Below, one piece after another: positions 1-11,149 of a DNA stretch of 64,000 nucleotides. Source of the stretch: Lineus longissimus (lineage: Eukaryota > Nemertea > Pilidiophora > Heteronemertea > Lineidae). The stretch lies in NCBI RefSeq assembly GCF_910592395.1, contig NC_088316.1:16616001-16680000 (forward strand), in the 5' to 3' direction. Position 1 is the first letter of the stretch. Each line of letters begins with the position of its first letter. The position numbers and the translations under genes were made by a program. Below the pieces are notes generated by a model. That model saw only the letters and a program-made list of their open reading frames with translations. It searched no databases and was not told where the DNA came from.

Positions 1-2330
1 AAGTTCAAAGCTCTGTACCTTCAACACGCCGTGGGGACGCTACCGTTTCCTTCGGTTACCATTTGGTATATCCACGAGTGGTGACATTTTCAATAAAGTC
101 ATGTCGGATTTATTTGGTGACCTCGAAGGGGTTGAGATTGTCGTCGATGACATCGTCGTACACGGCCGCACACAAGCCGAGCACGATAATCGCCTACGCA
201 CCGTACTGGAGCGAGCACGCGCAGTAGGGTTAAAACTCAACCCCGCTAAAACGAAAATAGGCCTCAGCGAAGTTGACTACGTCGGACATATATTTTCAGG
301 TGATGGCCTAAAGGTCAGCCAGGATCGCGTAAGTGACATCACCAACATGCCGACACCGTCATGTAAAGAGGACATTAGGAGATTCATCGCCATGGTGGGA
401 TATCTTGCGAAATTCATCCCCAACCTCTCACAAGAAACGAAACCACTACGTCAAGTCCTCGAAGAAAAAGTCGAATTTCATTGGGAGGATCTCCAAGACC
501 GAGCATATAAGAGACTGAAACGTTTGATCACAAACACGCCCGTGCTGAGTTTCTATGACGTCAATAAACCCATCACGCTTCAGGTTGATGCCAGTAAATC
601 TGGATTAGGCGCAGCCTTAATTCAAGACAGTCATCCAGTGGCGTTCGGATCTAAGGCCCTGGATGAAACGCAATCTATGTACGCCGTCATTGAGAAAGAA
701 TTGCTCGCGATTTGTTTCGGATGTAAGAAATTCCATGATTACGTCTACGGAAAAGGCCCGATAACAATAGAGACAGATCATAAGCCACTACTGGCAATCA
801 TGACAAAGCCCATACATAAACTCTCAGCCCGTATGCAACGCATGAGGTTACGCCTACAGCACTATGATCTGAAACTGGTATACCGCCCGGGACGCGAAAT
901 GTTTCTAGCTGACACTCTATCACGCGCATTCGTATCCGACACCAACCCGCAAGACCTATTCGATGACAAAATCGAGGTCAACTTGCTGAACATTGCCAGT
1001 CACATCAGCGATGCCAAATTAGAGGAGTTTAAATCTGCCACGGACGCAGACCCAACTCTACAGTCTCTAAAGAACACTGTGATGCAAGGCTGGCCAGATG
1101 ACAAACAGGATGTACCACTTGAACTAACTCCATACTTCCCGTATCGCGACGAAATCACATTAGCGGACAACCGATCGTCTCGTAGTACCAGAGACATTGC
1201 GCGCAAACTTGCTCAAACGAATTCATGAAACTCATATGGGCATCGTTAAATCAAAACAATTGGCCCGAGACATTCTGTTCTGGCCCGGAATGGGTCAACA
1301 AATTGAGGATACCGTATCACGCTGTACCGCCTGCCAGACAGCGAGGAAATCCCAACCGGCTGAACCTATGATACCACATGACATTCCAGACCTCCCGTGG
1401 AGTAAAGTCGCAACTGATATGTTTGAATATCGGAGCAAGGAATATTTGCTGACTGTGGATTACTTCTCCAAGTTTCCGGAAGTGTGCATTCTTCCCACGC
1501 TGACAAGCCAGTCTGTTATTACGGCTCTCAAAGCATCGTTCAGCAGATTTGGCATCCCTAATGACGTCATCAGCGATAATGGGCCTCAATTTTCAAGCCG
1601 CGAGTTCTCCGATTTCTCCAAGGCCTGGGGATTCCGCCATACCACCAGCAGCCCTGGTTACCCCCAGTCTAATGGACAGGTTGAACGCGCTATTCAGTCA
1701 ATAAAGGACATCTTCAAGAAATGCGAACAATCATGCGATGATCCCAGCATAGCGTTACTTAATTTCCGCAACACACCACTCGACGGGGTTGGACAATCTC
1801 CGGCGCAACTGTTAATGTCACGCCGATTGAATTCGAAATTGCCAATTCTCCCCAATCTCTTGAAACCAAAAGTGGTAGATAACGCTCATGAGAAGCTCAC
1901 AGACCGTCAAAACCGCCAGAAACAGTATTATGACAAGCGTGTTAGTAATAGCACAAATGCTGACATCCATCCTGGAGATGCAGTTCGTTTCAGGACCTTG
2001 AGAGGACAGTGGAAATATGGGACGGTGCAAGACAAACTGCCTGATGTGCCGAGGAGCTATAACATTCAAACCCCCGAGGGTAAATCGTTCAGACGTAACC
2101 GCCGTCACATGTTTCAAACCCGCGAAAATAACATTCCCAACGAAGGGACTCGCCCACGTGTAATGTATACGTCTGGGGACCCGCCTCATGCGCCTGCGAA
2201 TGATCACACTGATGTCAACGTGGCCCCACAGGCTGCAGTTGCTGAGCCCATTCCAACCATAAACAACACCCCGGGATATGTTACAAGGAGTGGGCGAACA
2301 AGCAAGCCACCTGATAAACTAGATCTCTAG
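1..2330 (+). mobile_element. Ty3/Gypsy retrotransposon pol, 3' part (RT-RNase H-integrase), frameshifted
   Basis: This is the downstream part of a Gypsy-type polyprotein. The reading frame is already open at base 2, so gag, protease and the start of RT lie outside the window. Frame 2 (2-1228) carries the RT end with an FNTPWGRYRF block and the active-site variant VVDDI. It continues into RNase H with LQVDAS, EKELLAI, ETDHKPL and LADTLSRA supplying the acidic residues. Frame 3 (productive from about 1180 to 2330) carries integrase: an HETH...CTAC zinc-binding region, then TDMF, SDNGPQF and GQVER, giving D, D-35-E. The C-terminus resembles a GPY/F-type module, and no chromodomain is visible. 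The two frames overlap, and the conserved text jumps between them around 1165-1185. A small deletion therefore broke this copy, unless it is a programmed shift, which would be unusual between RNase H and integrase. RT catalysis and integration are family knowledge; this copy is probably inactive. Confidence 0.93.
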
Positions 2331-2528
2331 CAAGACCAGCCATGAAACATAAACACTTCTTATAATTATCATAAACAAACACTTGTGTGCCGGTACAGGC
2401 ATCTGGCATGTTATGCAAATTCGTGGAAGTTCCATTTTATTTGGTTTGTGAGTTATACTTAGATTTAGGTTAGAAGTTTATGTATTAGTCAGTGCTTCAT
2501 TGGTAAAAGAACACTTTAGAAGGAAAGA

Positions 2529-2790
2529 TGTAATGTATGCTACCTGACGAGGAATGCCGAGTGGTTTCATGAATATGTATGAATGTGTAGCTGGTGAGTT
2601 TGTTACCTATTTTGTAGTCTTCAGTAATACAGTAACTATCACACGAATCACTTCGTTGCGTTATATCTTACACAATCAGAAAGAACCAGACAGGTACCTT
2701 CACCGTCTTGGATAGGGTAAATCTATTAGTATATCATATCATAGAGGCAGTTGCTGCCTGCTAACACTGTGATAGAGATACAACACACTA
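2529..2790 (+). repeat. Putative 3' LTR of the Gypsy element
   Basis: About 200 bp after the pol stop there is a purine-rich tract (AGAAGGAAAGA, a polypurine-tract candidate). It is followed directly by TGTAATGT, the usual TG start of an LTR. A plausible end is the CA in ATACAACACA near 2790. The 5' LTR is outside the window, so neither the borders nor a target-site duplication can be confirmed. Confidence 0.45.
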
Positions 2791-3811
2791 AGTCATACCG
2801 AATCGGCCTTAGTAGCTTCACTGTCGACACGGTTAGATGAGACAGTTACAACCAGACTGCATTGGTCCTAAAAGCTCCAACGTTTTGCCCGTGCATTGAA
2901 AAAAACAGCCAAACAGACGAAAATGGACCAAACTGTCCCACTGTCTCTCACCAAAACGGTGAGAGAGATGAGACCGTCTTAACCCAGGCCAAATGATCCC
3001 TGGCAGCTCCACCGTCTTGACCATACGGCGCGAGGGAATTGTGCCGATCACAACGAGACCAAATCACGCAGCACCACTGCGTTGCACATAAAACGGACGA
3101 GTTGAGACAGTCACAGTCAGGCCGAATCTGACTTTGCAGTTCCACACCGTGCTGCAATCATGGTGAGCGAGATGAGACGGTTCGGCCTGGTTGATGTTAA
3201 AATCCCAGACGGATCTGACTGCTTTATTCAAGACTCTATCACCTGCACAAGTCAGGACAACCAATCTGCTGACCACACCGGCGACCATACCAACGGACGC
3301 AGTATCATCTGTACCATCTCGGACAATGTCACTATTCTCCCCACCTGATAACAGCACCAACCAGACCGCATTGGACATGCATTTCGGAAGCAGTCTCGTC
3401 CTCCACTATGAACAGGGTGCCGAATAGACAGTCCAAGGAGTTTAAACTGGATCTGCAGTGGCTGCCCACCGTACCGACACAGTACAGTGAGAAAGATAGG
3501 TCTGGGACAACCAGGCCGAATCGCAGTCTGATCTCCCTCACCGCATGGCGACATATGGTGGTACGGACGACAGTTCCTTTTGTGTAGTCAGATCGGTGTG
3601 GTTATTGTGACAATGTCTCAGCTGGTACAGATAATACTGTCTCTGCTGGTATGGCCACATATGCTGGGACATTGACTCTGTCCCACCTAGTGCAGGTTGC
3701 ACAGCCTACTAGACTACCAGACGTCTTGGTTGGAGCAGTCAGACTGGTCTTGGATGTTGATATTGTCCCAGCTGGTGCTGATGACAGTTTCTGCTTGTGG
3801 AGCCATATTGG
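2791..3811. repeat. Degenerate repeat-rich intergenic stretch
   Basis: No gene is recognised. Short phrases recur in diverged form, for example GATGAGAC near 2834, 2968 and 3171, and CAGGCCGAATC near 3118 and 3512. The last 200 bases contain eroded versions of the 67-bp array unit, with repeated GACA(N)TGTC words. Small open frames here overlap in every phase and show no protein signature. I read it as decayed repeat sequence leading into the array. Confidence 0.4.
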
Positions 3812-5121
3812 TTGGTATATTGTGACATTGTCCCAGGTAGTGAAGACAATACACTTTCAGCTTTCGATGCAAGATTGGTTGGGATATTGTGACATTGTCC
3901 CAGGTAGTGAAGACAATACACTTTCAGCTTTTGATGCAAGATTGGTTGGGATATTGTGACGTTGTCCCAGGTAGTGAAGACAATACACTTTCAGCTTTCG
4001 ATGCAAGATTGGTTGGGATATTGTGACATTGTCTCAGGTAGTGAAAACAATACACTTTCAGCTTTCGATGCAAGATTGGTTGGGATATTGTGACATTGTC
4101 CCAGGTAGTGAAGACAATACACTTTCAGCTTTTGATGCAAGATTGGTTGGGATATTGTGACATTGTCTCAGGTAGTGAAGACGATACATTTTCAGCTTTT
4201 GAAGCAAGATTGGTTGGGATATTGTGACATTGTCCCAGGTAGTGAAGAAGATACATTTTCAGCTTTTGAAGCAAGATTGGTTGGGATATTGTGACATTGT
4301 CTCAGGTAGTGAAGACGATACATTTTCAGCTTTTGAAGCAAGATTGGTTGGGATATTGTGACATTGTCTCAGGTAGTGAAGACGATACATTTTCAGCTTT
4401 TGAAGCAAGATTGGTTGGGATATTGTGACATTGTCCCAGGTAGTGAAGACAACACACTTTCAGCTTTCGATGCAAGATTGGTTGGGATATTGTGACATTG
4501 TCCCAGGTAGTGAAGACAATACACTTTCAGCTTTCGATGCAAGATTGGTTGGGATATTGTGACATTGTCCCAGGTAGTGAAGACAATACACTTTCAGCTT
4601 TCGATGCAAGATTGGTTGGGATATTGCGACATTGTCTCAGCTAGTGAAGACAATACACTTTCAGCTTTGATGCAAGATTGGTTGGGATATTGTGACATTT
4701 TCCCAGCTAGTGTAGACAATACACTTTCAGCTTTTGATGCAAGATTGGTTGGGATATTGTGACATTGTCTCAGCTAGTGAAGACGATACATTTTCAGCTT
4801 TTGAAGCAAGATTGATTAGGATATTTGTGACATTGTCCCAGGTAGTGAAGACAATACACTTTCAGCGTTCGATGCAAGATTGGTTGGGATATTGCGACAT
4901 TGTCCCAGGTAGTGAAGACGATACATTTTCAGCTTTTGATGCAAGATTGGTTGGGATATTGTGACATTGTCCCAGGTAGCGAAGACAATACACTTTCAGC
5001 TTTCGATGCAAGATTGGTTGGGATATTGTGACTATTTAGTGAAGACGATACACTTTCAGCTTTGATGCAAGACTGGTTGGGATATTGTGACATTGTCCAA
5101 GGTAGTGAAGACAATACACTT
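3812..5121. repeat. 67-bp tandem repeat array, about 19 units
   Basis: Copies of a 67-bp unit begin (counting from GACATTGTC) at 3824, 3891, 3958, 4025, 4092, 4159, 4226, 4293, 4360, 4427, 4494, 4561, 4628, 4694, 4761, 4829, 4896, 4963, 5030 and 5089. Most spacings are exactly 67; single units are 66, 68 and 59, and the last is truncated. Each unit holds GACATTGTC, a GACA-N-TGTC palindrome, followed by GACAAT about 13 bases later. That pair can form a small ATTGTC/GACAAT hairpin. Variants fall into groups (CACTTTCAGCTTTCGATG versus CATTTTCAGCTTTTGAAG), and the second clusters at 4180-4400, showing local homogenisation. The period is not a multiple of three, so open frames across it change phase each unit and are not genes. 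It lies downstream of PPME1. Confidence 0.95.
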
Positions 5122-5855
5122 ATATACACTTATGGTGTTGGTTGGGGCAGTCTGATCGGTCAGGGATTGTCATCTTCCTTGCGTGGAGATGAAGGGCATG
5201 CCGATGCCTTACAGTCAAAGTTGGATTCTCAATATCACACTGTGCACTACTGACAAAGCAAACCACACACAGTTACAATTAACACAAGTTCTTATTTTTT
5301 TCTATACATTTAGAGTGCTGAACACAACTTATAAATCAACGGATTCTTACTTCAGTCCGGCAGAGCTGCCAACCCTCCATGATGGCTATCAGGAAATGTT
5401 TTCAGACAGCTCCCTTTCTTTGTATTCTTGCCCATCATATTAGTACTATTCAACATTATTACCAGTGACTTTCAGTGCTCTGAATGGATCATTGAAGTAC
5501 TGTTGGTTGGCAGCCCTGTGCCTGTTCATGTACAGATATACACCATTCTATGATTTTATCATAGCAGTAGGCCAAATTAGTAAAAGTCCATAACATATGA
5601 ATATCTCCAGTCGAAGTTTCTCCCTTGTCCTAAATCCAGAGGAGCTTCTCCGAGCAGACGTCAATCCTCAACAGGCAGGGAATGTCCTGAAAATCCAAGG
5701 GTAACAGGTTTAGGAGTAGCTTACATGCTTATTGGCCATATCGTTGATTGACTGATACCACATCCATCCATTACAGAACTGTTCAAATTCACACACTATG
5801 CCACCCATCTTGACCTTCCTCACTTTCTACAAATTTTAGAAACTGCCTCTTCTAC
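5122..5855. other. Intergenic / PPME1 3' flank, no gene seen
   Basis: Unique AT-leaning DNA between the tandem array and the PPME1 stop codon. Part must be the PPME1 3' UTR (minus strand), but I found no convincing minus-strand AATAAA to fix the end. No protein-coding signature was recognised on either strand. Confidence 0.5.
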
Positions 5856-8800
5856 TCACTTGTGGAACTTGTCTGTGGCTTCCGCAAACTTGTGACGCGT
5901 GATGAATGCTGCGATGACGTCTGCCACCTTTTCTGGCACGTCCTCATGCACAGCATGACCACACTGGGGTAACACTTGCATCTGGAATTTACCTGCAAAA
6001 CAAAATATCACATTTTTACCGTTATACAAAGTAACTAATTATATCTTTACACTTGTTGAGTACAGTTTCATGTCATAGTCATCATCGATCATTCAAAATG
6101 GCGACATGTGGGAATCTGCAAGTATTCTCCAAACTTTTTACACTAAGTAGAAACCACAGCAATATGAAGTTTTGCCAAGGAGAAAATAAAACAGAAGAAG
6201 ACCTTACCTTGCATCTGTCCTATTGTGAGTTCCTTGTCTAATCTGTCCACCCCGGCAAGAAGTAGCATTTTTGGCACTTCACACGATAGAAATAATGACG
6301 ACAGTTTACTAAACCACCCTTCCCAATATTTTTCCGTCTTTGATAGATTTATCCGCCACGTAAATTTTTCATTTGATGCCTGAAAAGAAACAGACGCACA
6401 TCATGCTAGTCTTGTCAGGGAATTTGTCTCAAAGGAATTCTGAAGGAAAACGATTGGGCGCTCAAGTTCTGATCATCCTTCAGGAAATGACCTAGCCACC
6501 ACAATGGAGGATGTTAGAGTTCCGTTACTGATCTGAAATGGTGTCATAAACACATGTTGTGGGTTTTTTAACACAACATATCTTTTTCTGTCAAGAAATA
6601 GTACAACTAATACAACAATTTCGAAAAGTAGAGATCACTCACTGTTGCTCCAGTATTTTTATTTTCTGTGTTCCCTGAATTTGATTTTGACGATTCTCCT
6701 TCTTCTTCCTCCTCTTCTGATATTGTATTATTGGTGGGTGTTGAATGAACCGTTGTTTCCATGTTTAGAGATGAGACATCTTCGCCTGGATTGACCCTGG
6801 AGAGAAAAGTATAAAGTTATTGTTGTTTCATTTACACATCCATTGGCATTGGTACTTGATATCGCTTTGCCCTCAAAGACACCAGCACTGTCAGAGCAAA
6901 AGGATATTTAGCAGCAAAATTGAATTTTAAATGGAAATAAAGCTTTTGAAATGTGGGTATTGAACCAGGGACCAGCTTGTTACATCATTATGATAATGTA
7001 TACTCCAGTGAAACATGGGCACCGTCATTGGGATGCCGATACCCTTTCGAAACTTACCTCGTGACTTGACCACCCATGGACACCCTAGCCGATTCAAGAT
7101 TTCTTATTTGGCCACTCCGCACACTGGAAAAGAAATAACTGATGAACTGTACAAAACGATCATAAAGCATGTATGCCGAAAACTGATTAAAGTAAATTTT
7201 GTGCACCCCAGTGAATATCATCACTACCTGTATGCATCAAGTGTCCTGCCCTGCTGGCAGGTGGGAGCTGAATTCCCCATTGGTAACCACTTCAAACAGA
7301 CTCAGAACACAGAATTGTCTCTTTTACCATTAAAGTTTCTTGCACAGACTCTTCCATACTGATGCTAATTTTGTCCTTACCTCCACTCGATGGCATGTTC
7401 CAATGAATTGAATAACGACGGTCGACTCCGAAGAAAGCTCTGCATACTGTTTAGTGCATCGAGGGCTGTACCTGAAGGGAATTGAAGACTTTTGTAAATA
7501 ATCCGGAAAATTTCTGCCAGCATCAAATGCACAGAAGAAGAATTCAAATACAAAATGCTCTACAAGCCCATGCCATAAACAATGCAAAAAAAAGTGTATT
7601 CTTACCCTCCACCACATCTATGACAGACAGTCCAATCAGAGACGGAATCAACTGTTTCTCTGCTGTGTGTATAGCAATCGCTCCTCCCATGCTGAAATGG
7701 AAAAAAGACATAAAACAACTCATTTCAAAATGAAATGATAAATCTACCGAGTTACTGGTCCAGTGACGTCCCCAAGATCTTCTGTGAATGGGTTCATAAC
7801 ATTCTGACTTTAGTACTTTAACAAATAGACCATGGGGCTCACTGATGCGATGAATAGCATTAGAGAAGATTTCTCACCTGTGTCCTATTAGCATAATTGG
7901 AGGAGGGTCTTCACCATACTTGGCTTTGATGATGTTACCAACATCACTGAAACAGAGCCATGTATAATCAGCATAACATAAAGTCTACGAGTATGAAAAT
8001 AAATTCACTGAAACCATTCTAAAGGGTCATACTGTGTGAACGCGACGTTTTCTCATTTTCAGGACTCTCCCCCCCAGCTGTATGCATGTGTAAGCTTAGT
8101 GGTCGAATCCTCTCAGAGTACCTAGGCATACAAGTATAGATCAACCAGTGTCTTTGGATTTAAAGCAATAGTAAAGAAATGGAACTAAAGCGCCCTGCAA
8201 ACAAGCAATTTTTTGTCGCTGCTACCTTCGATCAAGAAGTAACAACTTCACCACCTGACCAGGCAGATGTAAATTATCACTCACCTTGATAAAGTGCCAA
8301 TGGAGAGGTCCTTGTCGTCTGCCGTTCTGGTGTCACCTGAAAAAGGTTAGCAAACTTATACAACTTGCCAAGGATAATGAAAGTGTACTTCAGCCACTCT
8401 CCAAACCTGCAAAAATTATTAGTATTCAGACTGTCCCTCAAATTACACTCCAAAAATAAATAAATGTACATCCACATGTATTGTAAGTTCGGAGGCTGGG
8501 CTGATTCTCCACAAGTTGGCACTGAATGTCAGGGTGATGGTGTCTTTCATTGTTTCAACTCACCATGTCCACGGAGATCCACAGCAGCACATCGACATCT
8601 GATTAGGCCACTCAGAACCGACTGAAAAGAATAGACACAAAGATAAATAGATTGTATTGTATGTGTCAGGCTCATCAATTCAGAATCATCAGTAATACAA
8701 ATACTTGAAAATTATTGTTGTTGATGAACAACTCTCAAGCAAAGTCCATGAGATGGGCTCAACATGTAACAAGGCAGCCAAATATAAGGTCTTGGACAGG

Positions 8801-9589
8801 CAAATGTGTAGAGACCACATTGTGGTGTATGTACAATTCTCATTGTACTTACTGAGAGTAGGGCCCAGGACAAGGCAGAAAATCCTCCACCATGGAGGAA
8901 AAATAAGACAGGCCCAGCATCTCCACATGAGTACAAACGAAATATGTGCACAAGTTAAGGATCACTTGAAAAATGTAAGAAACAGCCGAGGAGAAAATAA
9001 AAAACCCATCACAATGGGTTATTTTGTCCTATCTAGCCAGACACCCCCTACAGTCATAATACAAAGGAACATGGTCATGCGGTTAGGCCATTGGCTTCTT
9101 CAGGACAGACATTGTTCTTGTCCGATCTGCAAACATCATGGACTATTCACTATATATGGAGCAATATCAAAAGGATATTTCTCGTTCAGACACTTTAACA
9201 TCTTCTTTATTATCAAAATATTTATCCCATGTAACGGGCGAGTAGTCCTTTTTCCTCATCATCGGCCTCTTGGATAATCCTCCACTGGAACAAGAAGGAG
9301 AGAAATGTGTCATAGAATAAAATCAGTCAAGATCTAACACAGCAGAATCCCAGTAAAACAGTGCCGAGTGAGTGTTGTTGCAATGTTGGGTTGCTGGACC
9401 GGCCTGGTCGACCCTAAATTTTGACAGCTGCAAAAGTGATAAAAAAACATGCAAAGACTAGACTTTTAACACTATCGAAATCTTAATTCAATTACGACAT
9501 TTTCGGACTATATTTGATACACACCCAATGCCAGATGGGGGCATAGGAGGAAGTTTATTGAGGTGTAGCCGCTTTTCAAGTGAAGACAT
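5856..9589 (-). CDS. PPME1: Protein phosphatase methylesterase 1, complete, 12 exons
   Basis: This alpha/beta hydrolase removes the C-terminal methyl ester from the PP2A catalytic subunit. Exons in transcript order: 9525-9589, 9179-9284, 8853-8945, 8564-8621, 8285-8336, 7878-7946, 7606-7691, 7381-7471, 7058-7123, 6643-6796, 6208-6379, 5856-5992. The sum is 1149 nt, 382 residues plus stop, against 386 in human as I recall. The start MSSLEKRLHLNKLP matches the family N-terminus. Landmarks are LHGGGFSALSW (oxyanion region), GHSMGG with nucleophile Ser148 (codon split by an intron), VIDVVEG with Asp173 and CGHAVHED with His350. Spacing Ser-to-Asp equals the family value of 25. Exon 10 encodes an acidic disordered loop (ISEEEEEGESS) somewhat longer than in vertebrates. 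Borders are GT-AG except intron 2 (see separate entry). All phases agree. It is divergent from NOXRED1. Confidence 0.96.
8946..9178 (-). other. Predicted U12-type AT-AC intron (PPME1 intron 2)
   Basis: On the minus strand the intron opens ATATCCTTTTG directly after codon GAA (9179) and closes TTGTGCAC before ATATTTCG (8945). Just upstream of that end is ATCCTTAAC (8962-8954), eight of nine bases of the minor-spliceosome branch site TTCCTTAAC, about 10 nt from the 3' border. No AG acceptor exists between the in-frame stop TAA and the conserved FRLY codons, so a standard acceptor cannot provide the conserved protein. The AT-AC join is phase 0 and restores the PPME1 reading from KEDVKV through FRLY to LHGGG. 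Length is 233 nt. Confidence 0.82.
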
Positions 9590-9739
9590 TTTTACTGTGA
9601 CCTTGACCTGTCAATCAGCGGTTCTAGCGGAAACATAATATCTGCGACGACAACAACGGTTACCAAGGCATTGTTTCAATATGGCGATGGCCATCCCAAA
9701 TTTGCAAATTTGACAAAATAACTTGAAAAAAACATCAAA
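9590..9739. promoter_or_regulatory. Probable bidirectional promoter, PPME1 / NOXRED1
   Basis: Only 150 bp separate the PPME1 start codon (minus) from the NOXRED1 start codon (plus), so both promoters and 5' leaders must share or overlap this interval. No TATA box is obvious. A short upstream frame ATG...TGA at 9681-9713 (10 codons) would lie in the NOXRED1 leader if transcription starts before it. Confidence 0.55.
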
Positions 9740-10876
9740 ATGAGCGGCAGAGAACTTGCTAATGTTCGGGCTGATGACCAGAGTGGTGGAAATGTTGGGT
9801 CTGTACCTGGAGATGCCACAGACATTACTGCTTGTCTTCCAACTTTGCAGTTTGAGAGTACGATTCCAGACGACCACAGGGCCTATCTCGGCTTGAGGGC
9901 CAGGTCCCATGCAGTGGCAGCCACTATCGCTGCACAGGCAGCTTATTTTGCTAATGTGTTGACAGAGGCCAGACAAGCTAGGGTGAACCTGCAATACCAA
10001 GCCAAAGGTCGAGCGCATCGCTTACTTCTTGATTCAATGCCAAGGGAGCCTCTCTACATTGGTATCATCGGTGGAGGACGAATGGGCTGTCATATTGCCA
10101 ATGCTCTTCTCACATATGGTGGAATAAGACCAGATGAAATCATCATCTCAACCAGAAGGCCGGAAACCTTGATGGAACTGCAGGATAAGGGCGTCCGGTG
10201 TGTTGGTGACAATGCTGAAGTGGCAGCCTGTGTCCATCTGTTGTTCCTGTGCATTCTACCATCCCAGCTGCCAACAGTTGCAGAAGAGATTAAATCATCC
10301 CTGTCAATCCAGTCTCTAGTTTACAGTATCTTGGCTGCTGTGCCTATTCCAAGGTTAAAACAATTACTAGGATTTCAGTTTGTTTTGCGACCGGATTATC
10401 AATGGGATTCAGAAAATATGGACAAACCCTGGGACTTTAGTCTTGACATGAGTGGAACATTTGCGCGACTTGACATGGTTGAGCACACTTGCCCCTTAAG
10501 TTTCCACAAAACAGATGCTGTGATCACGACAGATGAGAGATTAGCCTCTGTGTACATTTATGCCATGGTGAACATCCTTACCCACCTTGGACTAACCCGA
10601 AGTCAGACATTAGGTGTGATACATGGAGTAGTATTTGGACTGAATTATGATGAGGTTGGAGACAATTTGAAAATAAGGGAAGAAGACCTCACAAAACAGC
10701 CAAATCCTGAAAATAAATCATTCCCAATATTCGACCTCAGCAGAGTTTGTGAGACAGAAACTCCTCTCTCTAAATGCTTGAGCAACAAGGAGGAACTTCG
10801 CCAAGCATTTGTGAAAAAATATCTTAGCATTTTTGAAGAATACCAGTTCAGAATGAAATTCCATCTTACCCAGTGA
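9740..10876 (+). CDS. NOXRED1: NADP-dependent oxidoreductase domain-containing protein 1, intronless
   Basis: A 378-residue single-exon gene. The protein has an N-terminal helical region (residues 35-95) and then a Rossmann NAD(P)-binding start, IGIIGGGRMG near residues 107-116. It continues in the pyrroline-5-carboxylate-reductase style (ALLTYGGIRPDEIIISTRRPE, split here across the strand-helix turn). The order and motifs fit NOXRED1, a poorly studied P5C-reductase relative whose substrate is unknown; the human protein is about 359 residues as I recall. The ATG at 9740 sits in an AT-rich but acceptable context (ATCAAAATGA) and is the first in-frame Met. The gene has no introns, while PPME1 next to it has eleven, so a retrocopy origin is possible. 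A polyadenylation signal lies at 11125-11130. Confidence 0.9.
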   Translation: MSGRELANVRADDQSGGNVGSVPGDATDITACLPTLQFESTIPDDHRAYLGLRARSHAVAATIAAQAAYFANVLTEARQARVNLQYQAKGRAHRLLLDSMPREPLYIGIIGGGRMGCHIANALLTYGGIRPDEIIISTRRPETLMELQDKGVRCVGDNAEVAACVHLLFLCILPSQLPTVAEEIKSSLSIQSLVYSILAAVPIPRLKQLLGFQFVLRPDYQWDSENMDKPWDFSLDMSGTFARLDMVEHTCPLSFHKTDAVITTDERLASVYIYAMVNILTHLGLTRSQTLGVIHGVVFGLNYDEVGDNLKIREEDLTKQPNPENKSFPIFDLSRVCETETPLSKCLSNKEELRQAFVKKYLSIFEEYQFRMKFHLTQ

Positions 10877-11124
10877 AATCAACTGAAATGTTGAGTACAT
10901 CCTGACCCTGTCCTGGAATAGTAATGTAAGGCAAGGGGGGGGGCTGTTCTATTGTCTAGCAATACATGTGGTGGCGATGAAGGGGGATTTGGAGGCTTTT
11001 GCGTGTGCACTCTTCATCATACAGAAATGGCAGACATGAAAGTTTTTATGTTATGATTTGACGCATCATGTACTGTATATATCTGTATGTATATTGCAAC
11101 TGTTTTCTAAGACTTCCAGTTACA

Positions 11125-11130
11125 AATAAA
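11125..11130 (+). promoter_or_regulatory. Polyadenylation signal for NOXRED1
   Basis: AATAAA in the plus orientation about 250 bp after the NOXRED1 stop codon, with no other gene in between. Confidence 0.6.
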
Positions 11131-11149
11131 ACTATTTTAATTGATGTAC

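Noticed and set aside
3812-5121. Possible CRISPR-like array
   Set aside because: The units are contiguous with no unique spacers, and the window is clearly animal DNA.
3651-5253. Several 60-100 codon open frames containing MQDWLGYCDIV-type repeats
   Set aside because: They are the 67-bp tandem array read in rotating frames. The period is not a multiple of three and both strands show similar frames.
7015-7362. 115-codon plus-strand open frame
   Set aside because: It overlaps PPME1 exon 9 and the adjacent intron; no domain.
8705-9277. 190-codon plus-strand open frame
   Set aside because: It lies antisense to PPME1 exons 2 and 3 and their intron, which have full protein support on the minus strand.
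9611-10018. 135-codon minus-strand open frame
   Set aside because: Antisense shadow of NOXRED1, no domain, and no splice continuity with PPME1.
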